Assembly: GCA_028683385.1 (NCBI GenBank) | Contig: JAQUIJ010000002.1 | Location: 248,001 to 312,000, forward strand | Direction: 5' to 3' | Length of the DNA: 64,000 bases | Source of the DNA: Prolixibacteraceae bacterium | GTDB lineage: Bacteria > Bacteroidota > Bacteroidia > Bacteroidales > Prolixibacteraceae | Shown: piece after piece, positions 1-9,107 of the stretch | Position numbering within the stretch: the first letter of the stretch is position 1 | Layout: each line of letters opens with the position of its first letter | Notes under the pieces: model-generated | Databases searched by the model: none | What the model saw: only the letters and a program-made list of their open reading frames with translations | What the model was told of the DNA's origin: nothing | Translations under genes and position numbers: made by a program

Positions 1-74
1 ATGAAGCAAGTAATATCACGAAAGAGGTATTGGTTGGTTTAAATGCAAGATATTCGAAAGCTAAATTGAAATAA
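1..74 (+). CDS. C-terminal tail of an unidentified protein (partial)
   Basis: An open frame enters from the left edge, covers 23 complete codons and stops with TAA at 72-74. The visible tail is lysine-rich (ending KAKLK) and has no diagnostic motif, so no function can be given. It is read as a gene end because a good intrinsic terminator follows directly at 99-124. The alternative, a very short ORF starting at base 1 in another frame, is less plausible. Confidence 0.45.
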   Translation, partial: EASNITKEVLVGLNARYSKAKLK

Positions 75-98
75 TTCAATTCTGAGATATGATCTGAA

Positions 99-124
99 AA
101 ATCCGAAGCAATTCGGATTTTTTT
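99..124 (+). terminator. Intrinsic terminator
   Basis: A 9-bp perfect stem (AAATCCGAA / TTCGGATTT) with a 4-nt loop runs into a run of seven T. It ends the partial gene at the left edge and separates it from the glycosyltransferase at 158. Confidence 0.8.
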
Positions 125-157
125 GTTTAATGTAACTTCTACCTAAATTTTCTTATC

Positions 158-1354
158 ATGTTTGCTGATCGGTATATCAATAAAAATATTGTTTATCCTG
201 AATTCATTGATGCTGTCGTTTCACCTGAGGTATCAATGATTGTAATGATACCCTGTTTGAACGAACCTGAGATTTTCCGTACGTTGGAATCTTTGTGGTC
301 TTGTGATCCGATCAAATCTAGCTGTGAGGTGATTGTAGTTGTTAATGAATCTGAAAACAGTACTCTGGCTGTTAAGAACTTTAATCAGGAGACTTACAAT
401 AAATTGTTTGACTGGAAACGGGAAAATGATCGGGAGAACTTGATTTTACACCCCATTTACGCGCAATCAGTAAATGCAAAGCATGCAGGAGCGGGAATGG
501 CTCGAAAGATTGGTATGGATGAGGTTATTCGTCGTTTTAATGCATTGAACCGACCCGATGGTGTCATTATTTCTTTGGATGCAGATTGTTTGGTTTCATC
601 TAATTACTTGCAGAGAATCGAATCCGTTTTTAATAAGAATAAATCATGTTTCGCTGCAACGCTAAATTTTAAGCATCGTGCTGAAGACATGGATGATCCC
701 AAACAAAAATTGGGAATTCAACTTTACGAAGATTACCTCCATTACTATAAAAAAGCCTTGGATTTTGCGGGTTTCCCGGATTCAATTTATACCATCGGAT
801 CAGCATTTGCAGTTCGGGCTGAAGCATACGTAAAACAAGGCGGAATGAACCGAAGGCAGGCTGGCGAAGATTTTTATTTTCTCAATAAACTAACCAAGCT
901 TGGGCCCATTACTGAAATTAATGACGCCTTTGTTTATCCTTCGGCCAGGGTTTCAGACAGGGTGCCTTTTGGTACAGGTGCAGCAATGACCAAGTGGATG
1001 AACGAAGATGGAGACTTAACGGTAACCTATAATTTTGCGGCCTTTCTCGATTTGAAAGTTTTGTTTGATCAGGTCGATACACTTTTCCGGAATAGTGCAG
1101 ATGAGGTATTCATGGCCTCATTACCTCCTTCTGTACAGGAATACCTACAAGTGCTTGAATTCCCCATTAAACTGGCTGAAATTAATCAGAACAGCTCTTC
1201 TTTATCAGCATTCAGGAAACGGTTTTTTCAGTTCTTCGATGGATTTATTATTCTGCGCTTCCTGAATCTGGCTCATCAAAAATACTATTCACAGCAAAAT
1301 CTTTCGGAAGCAATAGAACAGTTGATGGAATGCGCTTTGGGTGAAAGAAAATAA
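158..1354 (+). CDS. Glycosyltransferase family 2 protein
   Basis: A 398-residue GT-A fold glycosyltransferase, expected to move a sugar from a nucleotide-sugar donor to an acceptor in the cytosol or at the inner membrane face. The N-terminal nucleotide-binding strand (IVMIPCLNEP, about residue 30), the DxD-type metal site (SLDADC, about 140) and the downstream AGEDFYF acidic motif (about 245) are all visible. There is no transmembrane segment. The C-terminal ~120 residues are not recognisable. It stands alone, with a terminator upstream and a convergent araA downstream, so donor and acceptor cannot be inferred. Family call is firm, substrate unknown. Confidence 0.85.
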   Translation: MFADRYINKNIVYPEFIDAVVSPEVSMIVMIPCLNEPEIFRTLESLWSCDPIKSSCEVIVVVNESENSTLAVKNFNQETYNKLFDWKRENDRENLILHPIYAQSVNAKHAGAGMARKIGMDEVIRRFNALNRPDGVIISLDADCLVSSNYLQRIESVFNKNKSCFAATLNFKHRAEDMDDPKQKLGIQLYEDYLHYYKKALDFAGFPDSIYTIGSAFAVRAEAYVKQGGMNRRQAGEDFYFLNKLTKLGPITEINDAFVYPSARVSDRVPFGTGAAMTKWMNEDGDLTVTYNFAAFLDLKVLFDQVDTLFRNSADEVFMASLPPSVQEYLQVLEFPIKLAEINQNSSSLSAFRKRFFQFFDGFIILRFLNLAHQKYYSQQNLSEAIEQLMECALGERK

Positions 1355-1382
1355 AAAAGCCGAAGAAAATTTCTCCGGCTCT
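1351..1382. terminator. Bidirectional terminator between convergent GT2 and araA
   Basis: The stem AGCCG..AGAAA / TTTCT..CGGCT with one mismatch is preceded by an A-run (a T-run on the minus strand) and followed by CTTTAT. The minus-strand reading is the stronger terminator and lies just after the araA stop codon. Confidence 0.7.
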
Positions 1383-1411
1383 TTATCGGGGGATGCTGTT
1401 TAAACTTAAAT

Positions 1412-2923
1412 CTATCTTACTCCACTTGATAAAAGGTAATACAAATCATTCCATTTCAATTCTTTCTTGAAATCAGAAATCGATGTATTTTTATTGATCT
1501 GAACAAGTTCAATTCCTGCCATATCGCAGAAATCTTCAATGTATTCGGCAGTTACAGCCTGGCTGAATGCATTGTGGTGAGCACCACCTGCATAAATCCA
1601 TGCAGCAGCACCAGTTTTAAGGTCAGGCATTGGAGTCCATAATGCGCTGGCAACTGGTAATTTTTCGAGTTTTGCTTCCGGAGCAACACATTCAACATCG
1701 TGTACTACCATCCGGAAGCGGGTTCCCATATCGATAAGGCTAGTGCATGTAGCAGGGCCTGTCTGAGTATTAAATACCAAACGGGCAGGAGCCTCTTTTC
1801 CACCAATTCCTAATGGATGAACTTCAATTTTAGCTTTGCCATCAGCAATCGATGGACAAATTTCAAGCATGTGCGAGCCTAAAGCTTTATATCCGGTTAT
1901 TGGGTTGAGGTGATAGGTGTAATCTTCCATGAATGAGCAACCGCCTTTCAATCCAATACCCATTACTTTTACGGCACGAACCAATGCGGCGTGTTTCCAG
2001 TCGCCTTCGGCGCCAAAACCGTAACCGGCAGCCATTAAACGCTGAGAAGCTAAACCTGGTAATTGTTTTAATCCATGAAGGTCTTCGAATGTAGTAGTGA
2101 AGGCTTTAAAGTCACCAGCTTCCATGAATGATTTTATACCAGCTTCAATACGTGCCTGATAACGAACGCTGTCGTGGTATTTGCCGCCGACCTTCGCTTC
2201 ATTATCGAATTCATAAGTGTCATTGTATTCTTCAACAAGCTTGTCGATTTGAGCCTCGCTTACTCCATCGATAATTTTTACAATGTCACCAACGGGCCAG
2301 GTGTTAACCGAAAGGCCAAGTTTAATCTGAGCTTCAACTTTATCGCCTTCAGTTACGGCAACTTCGCGCATGTTGTCGCCAAAACGTGCAAGTTTAGCTC
2401 CCTGCATATCGTACCAGGCAGCAGCAGCACGACTCCAAACGCCAATACGCTCCTGAACATCATCTTCTTTCCAATAACCAACGACTACTTTACGGCTTTT
2501 GCGAAGACGGGTTAAAATAAATCCATGTTCACGGTCGCCGTGTGCCGATTGGTTCAGGTTCATAAAATCCATGTCGATTTCGCTCCAGGGAAGGTCGCGG
2601 TTGTATTGGGTATGCAACTGAAGCATAGGTTTGTTCAGTAACTTCAACCCATTGATCCACATTTTTGAAGGCGAAAAGGTATGGCACCAGGTAATTACAC
2701 CGATACATTTCTTTGTCGAATTGGCTTCAATACAAACATTGGTTATTTCGTCGGGGCTTCTCATTACCGATTTGTAAACGACGTTTACCGGAATTTGTGC
2801 CGAACCATTAAAAAAAGCAGCAATCTCTTTTGAGTTGGTTGCCACTTGTTCCAATACTTTCGGACCATATAAATCCTGACTTCCGGTTACAAACCAAATC
2901 TCTAGTTCTTTTAAGTTTATCAT
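1412..2923 (-). CDS. araA: L-arabinose isomerase
   Basis: Converts L-arabinose to L-ribulose, the first step of bacterial arabinose catabolism, in the cytosol with a Mn2+ cofactor. The 503-residue length matches the family (about 500). The N-terminal [13 protein letters not shown] signature and the [20 protein letters not shown] and [18 protein letters not shown] blocks are all characteristic. The C-terminal HHNAFS contains the conserved active-site histidine region. No araB, araD or transporter is adjacent in the window, so the rest of the pathway must lie elsewhere. It is a single-gene unit with 141 bp upstream that contains short AT-rich repeats (ATTTACATTTA) which might bind a regulator, though no defined operator is evident. 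Confidence 0.96.
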   Translation of the reverse strand: MINLKELEIWFVTGSQDLYGPKVLEQVATNSKEIAAFFNGSAQIPVNVVYKSVMRSPDEITNVCIEANSTKKCIGVITWCHTFSPSKMWINGLKLLNKPMLQLHTQYNRDLPWSEIDMDFMNLNQSAHGDREHGFILTRLRKSRKVVVGYWKEDDVQERIGVWSRAAAAWYDMQGAKLARFGDNMREVAVTEGDKVEAQIKLGLSVNTWPVGDIVKIIDGVSEAQIDKLVEEYNDTYEFDNEAKVGGKYHDSVRYQARIEAGIKSFMEAGDFKAFTTTFEDLHGLKQLPGLASQRLMAAGYGFGAEGDWKHAALVRAVKVMGIGLKGGCSFMEDYTYHLNPITGYKALGSHMLEICPSIADGKAKIEVHPLGIGGKEAPARLVFNTQTGPATCTSLIDMGTRFRMVVHDVECVAPEAKLEKLPVASALWTPMPDLKTGAAAWIYAGGAHHNAFSQAVTAEYIEDFCDMAGIELVQINKNTSISDFKKELKWNDLYYLLSSGVR

Positions 2924-3064
2924 GATCTAAATTTTAAAATGATTCTGTTTTGAAGTTGTAAAAATACGGAATTAATAATAAATGTAAATGTAACACTTAT
3001 GAAATTATCCCAACGATAGATTGTTATTGAACATGTTTTTGATGTGAACAGTTTATAATTTCGG

Positions 3065-4501
3065 CTAGCTTAATTCTTTTGCTGTTTCCTGAATAATTTC
3101 CCAGGCCAGGGCAACATGTTCTTCCTTGGTATTGGTTTGTCCGATGCACATCCGAAGTACGTACTGATTGTTGATGACAGTATGGGTAAAATACATTTTT
3201 CCCTTATTATTGATAGTTTCGAGCAGTTTTCGGTTGAACTCGTTGCCGTTTTTGTGAGCAAAGCATACCAAATTTAATGGTGCTGGAGCAACCAAGTCGA
3301 ATTCATCAGAAGATCGAACCCATTCGGCAAATTGCTGTGCCAAATTTATGTGCTGCCGAATGTGGTAACGCAACCCATTTACTCCATAATGCCTGATTAC
3401 AAACCATAGTTTCAATGAGCGAAACCTTCGCCCTAGTTGGATATGCCAGTCGCGGTAGTCGAATACGGCACCGCTTTCGGTAGCCTGATTTTTCAGGTAT
3501 TCAGGAAGTATCGAAAGTGTTTTGATTAGTACAGATCGATTGGCGACGAAGAAGCAGTTACAGTCGAAGTTCGTAAACATCCATTTATGTGGGTTAAATG
3601 AGAAGCTGTCGGCATATTCAACGCCATTCAGGAAATACCTGTATTCAGGACAAATGGCTGCTGTGCCCGACATGGCTGCATCGATGTGCATCCAAAGCTT
3701 GTATTGCTGGCAAATCTGACCAATTTCAGGTATCGGATCCATGGCATTGGTTGATGTGGTTCCAACGGTGGCACAAACGAAGAAGGGAACCAATCCGTTT
3801 TGTAAGTCATTTTTAATGGCTGTTTCAAGCAGATCCGTTCGCATTGCCAGATTTTCATCAACCCCAATAAGTCGCAAGTTATTCTTTCCGATGCCTGCAA
3901 TTTTAATTGCCTTTTCGACTGACGAATGCGTGTGGATTGAAACATAGGCAACCAAGTTTCCCAAACTTCCGGAATCGTTGGTTTGATAGTTGGTTTTTTT
4001 CTCGCGGGCAGCTAATATCGCGCTAAGTGCGGCGCTTGATGCGGTATCCTGAATAATAGCACCTCCATCCGATGACGATTTAAACTTTTCAGGAAGTTGA
4101 AGCATCTCAGCAAGCCAATCCAAAACCCGTGTTTCGAGTTCGGTACAAGCAGGACTGGTTGCCCAAATCATTCCCTGAACACCAAGTCCTGACGAGAGCA
4201 AATCGCCCAAGATGGATGGTCCGGATGAATTGGACGGAAAATAGGCATAAAAGTTTGGCGATTGCCAATGGGTAATCCCAGGCATAATGATCGAATTAAC
4301 ATCTTCCATAATCTGCGTCATGGATTCACTTTCAAGAGGTGCAGAATCAGGAAGCTGATTTTTGATCTCTCCAGGTTTTACCTGAGATAATACCGGATAT
4401 TTTTCGATGTTTTCGTAATAATCGGCAATCCAGTCAATCATTTGTTTTCCTTGTTCCCTGAACTCTTCGGGAGACATGTGGAAGTTTTTGATATTTTCCA
4501 T
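3065..4501 (-). CDS. PLP-dependent group II decarboxylase (aromatic-L-amino-acid decarboxylase family)
   Basis: Decarboxylates an amino acid, most likely aromatic, to its amine using pyridoxal phosphate. The 478-residue length and layout match the aromatic amino acid decarboxylase/tyrosine decarboxylase family. The PLP lysine is K306 in SFNPHKWMF, and the cofactor-anchoring aspartate is D274 in HIDAAMSG. The HTHSSVEKA motif around 190-197 holds the histidine that stacks on PLP. An N-terminal HWQSPNFYAYFPSN block also fits. Substrate cannot be settled from sequence (phenylalanine, tyrosine, tryptophan and DOPA are all possible). It lies 7 nt after acylphosphatase and probably shares its transcript. 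Confidence 0.9.
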   Translation of the reverse strand: MENIKNFHMSPEEFREQGKQMIDWIADYYENIEKYPVLSQVKPGEIKNQLPDSAPLESESMTQIMEDVNSIIMPGITHWQSPNFYAYFPSNSSGPSILGDLLSSGLGVQGMIWATSPACTELETRVLDWLAEMLQLPEKFKSSSDGGAIIQDTASSAALSAILAAREKKTNYQTNDSGSLGNLVAYVSIHTHSSVEKAIKIAGIGKNNLRLIGVDENLAMRTDLLETAIKNDLQNGLVPFFVCATVGTTSTNAMDPIPEIGQICQQYKLWMHIDAAMSGTAAICPEYRYFLNGVEYADSFSFNPHKWMFTNFDCNCFFVANRSVLIKTLSILPEYLKNQATESGAVFDYRDWHIQLGRRFRSLKLWFVIRHYGVNGLRYHIRQHINLAQQFAEWVRSSDEFDLVAPAPLNLVCFAHKNGNEFNRKLLETINNKGKMYFTHTVINNQYVLRMCIGQTNTKEEHVALAWEIIQETAKELS

Positions 4502-4508
4502 TGGTAAT

Positions 4509-4784
4509 TTAGCGAATTGTAAAGTTAGTGAATGTTCTTGTTGGAGTAATTTCTGAAACCGAGAATGTTTTAATGATGGCTCTGGTTGGTCCTATTTTCA
4601 TCCAATCGACAAAGACGTTGAGATTACCGGGTTCTCCGGTTGCTTCAATCTCAACTTTTCCATCCGGAGTATTTTTAACCCATCCGGAGAGGTTGAATTC
4701 TACCGCTTTGTGATGTGCAAAATAGCGAAATCCGACGCCTTGAACACGACCCGCAATGACCAGAAAGATCGATTTTACTGGCAT
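4509..4784 (-). CDS. Acylphosphatase
   Basis: A 91-residue cytosolic enzyme that hydrolyses carboxyl-phosphate bonds in acyl phosphates such as acetyl-phosphate or carbamoyl-phosphate. The family signature GRVQGVGFRYFAHHKA supplies the phosphate-binding loop and catalytic arginine, and GWVKNTPDGKVEIEATG supplies the catalytic asparagine. Length is typical of the single-domain family. It precedes the PLP decarboxylase by 7 nt on the same strand. That pairing has no obvious biochemical reason and may be simple co-transcription. Confidence 0.93.
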   Translation of the reverse strand: MPVKSIFLVIAGRVQGVGFRYFAHHKAVEFNLSGWVKNTPDGKVEIEATGEPGNLNVFVDWMKIGPTRAIIKTFSVSEITPTRTFTNFTIR

Positions 4785-4820
4785 AGTACGTGAATTAAGG
4801 ATGAGATTATGCGTTCCTGG

Positions 4821-5189
4821 TTAATTTATGGGAGTATTGTTAAACTCAGCTATCGTTTCAGGTTGAATTAAAACCCAAATGGAATATATTCCGATGGCAG
4901 TTCCAAACGGCAAGCTAAATATTTCAATGACAGAAAGAATAAGGCTTAAAACGCGTGCCCATTCTCTTCTTTTGTAAAGACCCATTCCGGCAAAAATACC
5001 CGGTATCGATATGATAATAAATACGATGGCTAAAACATCAGCAATTAGCGAAAGAATTGTTGCCCCATTGGCATCATCAACAAACCCGCCAACCAATTTA
5101 AGAACAGTGAAAATCAAAAAAGCAATCAGTAAATTAAAAATACTTAATCCGATTTGAAGAGCGGCAACAATGTTAATGTGTTTTTCCAT
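4821..5189 (-). CDS. Small four-helix membrane protein of unknown function
   Basis: A 122-residue protein with four predicted hydrophobic segments (about 8-32, 44-62, 75-85 extended by a Lys/Arg loop, and 90-110). A short basic loop GLYKRREWARVL sits between helices three and four and resembles small DUF-type inner-membrane proteins that carry a 'YxRRxWAR' loop. No catalytic or transport motif is visible. It lies 36 nt upstream of acylphosphatase on the same strand and may be the first gene of a three-gene unit with the decarboxylase. Confidence 0.65.
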   Translation of the reverse strand: MEKHINIVAALQIGLSIFNLLIAFLIFTVLKLVGGFVDDANGATILSLIADVLAIVFIIISIPGIFAGMGLYKRREWARVLSLILSVIEIFSLPFGTAIGIYSIWVLIQPETIAEFNNTPIN

Positions 5190-5362
5190 GATGGTAAGTT
5201 TACGTAGATTTTTAGATGGTCTGAAATTACATATTATCTATTGTTTCGTCAATTTATTTTTGTTGGCTTATTGGGTTTGTTAATTATTTAAATGGCTTGA
5301 ACCAAAATGAATTAGAATTGTATTCATTTTATTGAATTTATTCCTTTTTCGTTTAGATAATG

Positions 5363-5370
5363 TAACTTTG
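5363..5370 (+). promoter_or_regulatory. Bacteroidota-type -7 box upstream of the small membrane protein/kinase pair
   Basis: TAACTTTG fits the Bacteroidota -7 consensus TAnnTTTG exactly and lies 27 nt before the start codon at 5398. No clear -33 TTTG element is seen at the expected spacing. Confidence 0.5.
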
Positions 5371-5397
5371 GTATTCATTAAATAGAGCAAATAAATT

Positions 5398-5649
5398 ATG
5401 GCAATTTTAAAAGTAATATTACTGGCAGTTGTGATAATGGCACTGGTTATAGTTGGACTAGCACTACAGACCTTGTTTAAAAAAGGCGGAAAATTCCCGG
5501 ATACCCATATTGGCAGTAATAAATACATGAAAGCTAACGGGGTAACTTGCGCTACTACTTTTGACAAAATGGAACAGGCTAAGGTAAGAAAAGAGCTGAG
5601 GTTTAAGCAACTTTTATTGGATGAGTCTGATACAAAGAGCTCATGCTGA
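5398..5649 (+). CDS. Small single-pass membrane protein with conserved cysteine tail
   Basis: An 83-residue protein with one N-terminal transmembrane helix (about 3-26) and a charged cytoplasmic tail. The tail has the pattern GGKFPDTHIGSNKYM followed by NGVTCATTF, and it ends in a C-terminal Ser-Ser-Cys. Similar short proteins annotated only as 'membrane or secreted protein' occur in Bacteroidota; I recall the GKFPxTHxGxNK pattern from them but could not check it. A -7 box lies 27 nt upstream. The stop codon is 1 nt before the best start of the histidine kinase, so the two are almost certainly co-translated. Its function is unknown. Confidence 0.75.
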   Translation: MAILKVILLAVVIMALVIVGLALQTLFKKGGKFPDTHIGSNKYMKANGVTCATTFDKMEQAKVRKELRFKQLLLDESDTKSSC

Positions 5650-5650
5650 A

Positions 5651-6922
5651 ATGAAAAGATTGATCGTATATAAGAATCGTTTTCAAAACCTGATTTTCGG
5701 AGATTCAGTTCATCGTTTTGAGGAAAAGCTGTTGTTGCTTTCAACGCTGTCTCTTGCTTTGATATTAGCTGTGAGTACCGGTTTTAACTTCATTCTCGAT
5801 CTTAAATTATCTATTACGATTGCCTCAGGAACTGGCGCCTTAGTCTTATTTTGTCTCTATTTGTTTAGTCGGTTGGTAAGTCGAGGCAATGCTGTTTTTT
5901 TAACTACAAGTATTATTATCTTAATTTTTGTTGATACGATATGGTTTGTAAATTATGGTTCGAATGGGCCTATCATGTCAACCTTTGTGGTTTATTATTC
6001 TTTCTTGTTGCTTGTATTTGATAAACGACATTTTTTACTGATATCCGTAATCCTGGTTTTCAATATCATAGTACTTTACCTGTTTGAAGTAAATTATCCG
6101 GAGATTATTGGTGATTATACAAATTTAACAGCAAGAAAAGCTGATAATTATATCGGATTGGTTTTCAGCTTTCTGGTCATCTATTCTTTTCTTTCAGCCA
6201 TAAAAATGAATTACATTCATGAGTATGAGCGGGCAAAAATGTCTGATCGGCTTAAATCTGCTTTTCTGGCTAATATGTCGCACGAGATACGTACTCCATT
6301 GAATGCCATTGTCGGATTTTCTTCATTGATAGCGGACACTGAAATATCTGAGTCGGATAAACAGATGTTCAAGGAACAAGTCATCACCAACAGTGATTAT
6401 TTACTCAGTCTGATTGAAGATATTATCGATGTTTCAAAAATCGAATCAGATCAACTAACTGTAAATTTAAAGAATGTTGATGTTGTTCCTTTGATCATGA
6501 ATATTGTTCAGGCATTTCAACTAGCCATTCCCAATTCGAAAAATGTGCAGGTGGTATGTGGCATCAGAATGTCGCAGTTGATGGTTACAGTCGATCAAAT
6601 CCGTCTGGAGCAAATCCTTCGGAATTTACTTGCCAATGCGGTAAAATTCACTGATGAAGGTGAAATTGAAGTTAACTGTATTCAGGAGAATGATTTTTTT
6701 ATTTTCTCCGTAAAAGACTCCGGAATTGGAATTGATCCGGAACATCAACAGGTTATCTTCGACCGGTTTATGAAGATAGACAATCATAAACAGCATTTGT
6801 ACCGTGGAACTGGAATTGGCTTATTTCTTTCGAAACAATTGGTTGAAATATTTGGTGGAAGAATATGGGTTGAATCAGAAGTTGGGAAAGGCTCAATTTT
6901 CTATTTTTCAATTCCGGCTTAA
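5651..6922 (+). CDS. Membrane-bound sensor histidine kinase
   Basis: A 423-residue orphan sensor kinase. Six or so hydrophobic segments occupy about 27-185 and replace a classic periplasmic sensor domain. The HisKA phosphoacceptor is H211 in NMSHEIRTPLNAI. A complete HATPase follows, with the N box (LRNLLANAVKFT), the G1 box (VKDSGIGI) and the G2 box (RGTGIGLFLSKQL). There is no receiver domain and no adjacent response regulator. The ATG at 5651 is preferred over an in-frame ATG at 5621 because it begins 1 nt after the upstream stop; the earlier start would overlap that gene by 29 nt. Its stop abuts the convergent hydrolase gene. Confidence 0.9.
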   Translation: MKRLIVYKNRFQNLIFGDSVHRFEEKLLLLSTLSLALILAVSTGFNFILDLKLSITIASGTGALVLFCLYLFSRLVSRGNAVFLTTSIIILIFVDTIWFVNYGSNGPIMSTFVVYYSFLLLVFDKRHFLLISVILVFNIIVLYLFEVNYPEIIGDYTNLTARKADNYIGLVFSFLVIYSFLSAIKMNYIHEYERAKMSDRLKSAFLANMSHEIRTPLNAIVGFSSLIADTEISESDKQMFKEQVITNSDYLLSLIEDIIDVSKIESDQLTVNLKNVDVVPLIMNIVQAFQLAIPNSKNVQVVCGIRMSQLMVTVDQIRLEQILRNLLANAVKFTDEGEIEVNCIQENDFFIFSVKDSGIGIDPEHQQVIFDRFMKIDNHKQHLYRGTGIGLFLSKQLVEIFGGRIWVESEVGKGSIFYFSIPA

Positions 6923-7729
6923 CTATTTTAATAGAAGAGTCTCTTGTACTCCTGAATTTCGCTTAATGAAATGGATGGAAATTTCATTAAAAATAGTTGC
7001 CTGATCGAGATTACAGCAATGGCCACTGTTCTTTATGATTTCAAGTTTGGCATTTAATTGTCTTTTTACCAGATCAGTTACCATTGGCAGAAACATATGG
7101 TCCCCATCTCCCATCAGGTATAAAACAGGAGCTGATGGTTCCCTGCGTATAAACTCATTTAGGTTCGATTTAATTTCCCGGGTCATTTTCATCCATTTGG
7201 CAAATTCCTTTTCACCAAGTTTAATCGCTTCCTTTACGAAAATATTACGTGATTCACGATGTTTGCGGTAGGGCATCAGTATTAATGCATTCAGTTTATA
7301 CAACCACATGTAAGGCAATACCGAATTCAGGATTTTTGCCATTCCGATTAGTACTTTGAGGGTTTTGTTGAATTGGATGATTGCTCCTCCAAGTACAATG
7401 GATTCAGCTCTTCCGGGAGCAAGTTTGTCGATAGCCCGGATTACAATACATCCTAATGAAATGCCAACCAGATGAGCTTTTTGAATTTCGTAATGATCCA
7501 TCAGGTGAATCACGTCTAATGCAACTTCATCGAACGAATATCCCGAGTTTTCTTCCTGAATAGTTGGTTTCGATTTACCATGTCCGCGGAGGTCAACCAA
7601 CAGTACATTAAAATGCTTCTTGAATTCTTTCAACTGCCTAAACCATACTACATTGCTTCCTCCAGCGCCATGTACGAACACGACCCATGTTTTGGATTTT
7701 GGATGTATGAATTTGCGGTGATAAATCAT
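6923..7729 (-). CDS. Alpha/beta-hydrolase
   Basis: A 268-residue alpha/beta-hydrolase fold protein. The oxyanion region FVHGAGGSNVVW (about 17-28), LVDLRGHGKS (about 44-53) and the nucleophile elbow GISLGC (about 94-99, Ser at the centre) are present. A late aspartate (MGDGDHMFLP) and histidine (NSGHCCNLD) complete a plausible Ser-Asp-His triad. Substrate cannot be told; esterases, thioesterases and C-C hydrolases share this form. The gene is convergent with the kinase, the two stop codons being directly adjacent. Confidence 0.87.
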   Translation of the reverse strand: MIYHRKFIHPKSKTWVVFVHGAGGSNVVWFRQLKEFKKHFNVLLVDLRGHGKSKPTIQEENSGYSFDEVALDVIHLMDHYEIQKAHLVGISLGCIVIRAIDKLAPGRAESIVLGGAIIQFNKTLKVLIGMAKILNSVLPYMWLYKLNALILMPYRKHRESRNIFVKEAIKLGEKEFAKWMKMTREIKSNLNEFIRREPSAPVLYLMGDGDHMFLPMVTDLVKRQLNAKLEIIKNSGHCCNLDQATIFNEISIHFIKRNSGVQETLLLK

Positions 7730-7775
7730 GGTGTAAAAGTAGTAGAAAATGAAGGCTTACGTTTGTAAACGGCAT

Positions 7776-7808
7776 AAAAAAAGACGCGATACAAAAGTAT
7801 GACGTCTT
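7776..7808 (-). terminator. Intrinsic terminator of the nqr operon
   Basis: On the minus strand the stem AAAAGACG / CGTCTTTT is followed by a T-run of seven. It lies just beyond the nqrF stop codon at 7830. Confidence 0.8.
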
Positions 7809-7829
7809 TTCTCTAAAACAATATTGGAT

Positions 7830-9086
7830 TTAACCGCCGAAGTCGTCAAACATGACGTTTTCATTCGGCACACCCAGATCGTAAAGCATTTTATTGACGG
7901 CACTGTTCATCATCGGTGGACCGCAGAGGTAATAGTCAATTTCTTCCGGTTCTTCGTGTTTACTTAAGTATTGATCGTAAATGACCTGATGTATAAAGCC
8001 TTTATTTCCAGTCCAGTTATCCTCAGGTTGTGGATCGGATAACGCAAGGTGGAACGAGAAGTTTGGGAAATTGTTTTGAATGTGCGTAAACTCTTCGTAG
8101 TAGAAAACTTCTCTCCATGAGCGTGCGCCATACCAGAAAGTGACTTTCTTTTTAGTTTCTTTTACCGTATGAAATAGATGAAACAGATGTGATCGCATTG
8201 GAGCCATCCCGGCGCCACCGCCAATAAACATCATTTCGTTGTCATTGTTTTTCAGGAAGAATTCGCCATATGGACCTGAAACGGTTACTTTATCGCCGGG
8301 TTTACGTGAGAAAATAAATGATGAACAAATTCCAGGATTGATTTTCTGGAATCCACCATTTACGCGGTCGAACGGAGGAGTAGCAATACGGATGTTCAAC
8401 ATCACAATATTACCTTCAGCCGGATGATTGGCCATTGAATAGGCGCGGAATGTAGGTTCAGGATTCTTCATCTGAAGGTTAAACATCCCAAATTTTTCCC
8501 ATTCGGGGCGGTATTCTTCGCCAATGACCATATCTTTAAACTCAACATCAATTTTTGGTACATCTATCTGAATGTATCCGCCTGATTTAAAATTCAGGTT
8601 TTCTCCTTCAGGAAGTCTAACAACAAACTCTTTGATGTAAGTTGCCACGTTGTTGTTCGACACCACCTCGCATTCCCATTTTTTTACACCAAGAACGTGT
8701 TCCGGAACTTGAATCTTCATGTCTTCGCGAACTTTTACCTGACAGCCGAGTCGCCAGTGTTCTTGCTGTTCTTTGCGGGTGAAATGATCGGTTTCGGTAG
8801 CAAGTATAGAGCCACCACCATCAATAACCTGACAGCGGCATTGGGCACAGGTGCCACCACCACCACATGCAGAAGGCAGAAAGATTCCGCTTTCGGACAA
8901 AGTTGAAAGAAGCGAACTTCCCGGATTTACAGTTACCTCTTTTTCATTGTTGATGTTAATCTTTACCTGACCAACGGCAGTTAGCTTGGCGCGGGCAAAC
9001 AACAATGCTGAAACTAACACCAGAACAATGACCAAAAAGGCTATAATACTGGAAATTACTACAAAAATGACTGAACCTAATATCAT
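7830..9086 (-). CDS. nqrF: Na+-translocating NADH:quinone reductase subunit F
   Basis: The NADH-oxidising entry subunit of Na+-NQR. It passes electrons from NADH through FAD to a [2Fe-2S] cluster. The 418-residue protein has an N-terminal membrane anchor (about 4-30). It is followed by a plant-type ferredoxin domain with the ligands in ACGGGGTCAQCRC (about 74-86) and a further cysteine in LGCQV. The FAD motif RAYSMANHP (about 225) and NAD-binding blocks GGGAGMAPMRS and CGPPMMN come next, ending in the conserved FDDFGG tail. It is the last gene of nqrABCDEF, 21 nt after nqrE. Confidence 0.97.
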   Translation of the reverse strand: MILGSVIFVVISSIIAFLVIVLVLVSALLFARAKLTAVGQVKININNEKEVTVNPGSSLLSTLSESGIFLPSACGGGGTCAQCRCQVIDGGGSILATETDHFTRKEQQEHWRLGCQVKVREDMKIQVPEHVLGVKKWECEVVSNNNVATYIKEFVVRLPEGENLNFKSGGYIQIDVPKIDVEFKDMVIGEEYRPEWEKFGMFNLQMKNPEPTFRAYSMANHPAEGNIVMLNIRIATPPFDRVNGGFQKINPGICSSFIFSRKPGDKVTVSGPYGEFFLKNNDNEMMFIGGGAGMAPMRSHLFHLFHTVKETKKKVTFWYGARSWREVFYYEEFTHIQNNFPNFSFHLALSDPQPEDNWTGNKGFIHQVIYDQYLSKHEEPEEIDYYLCGPPMMNSAVNKMLYDLGVPNENVMFDDFGG

Positions 9087-9107
9087 TGGATTTGATTTTT
9101 ATTAGCA

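Noticed and set aside
5398-5649. NqrM (the Nqr maturation factor) for the small membrane protein near nqr
   Set aside because: NqrM has a dense C-terminal cysteine cluster, which is not seen. Only two cysteines are present, and the protein is coupled to a kinase instead of nqr.
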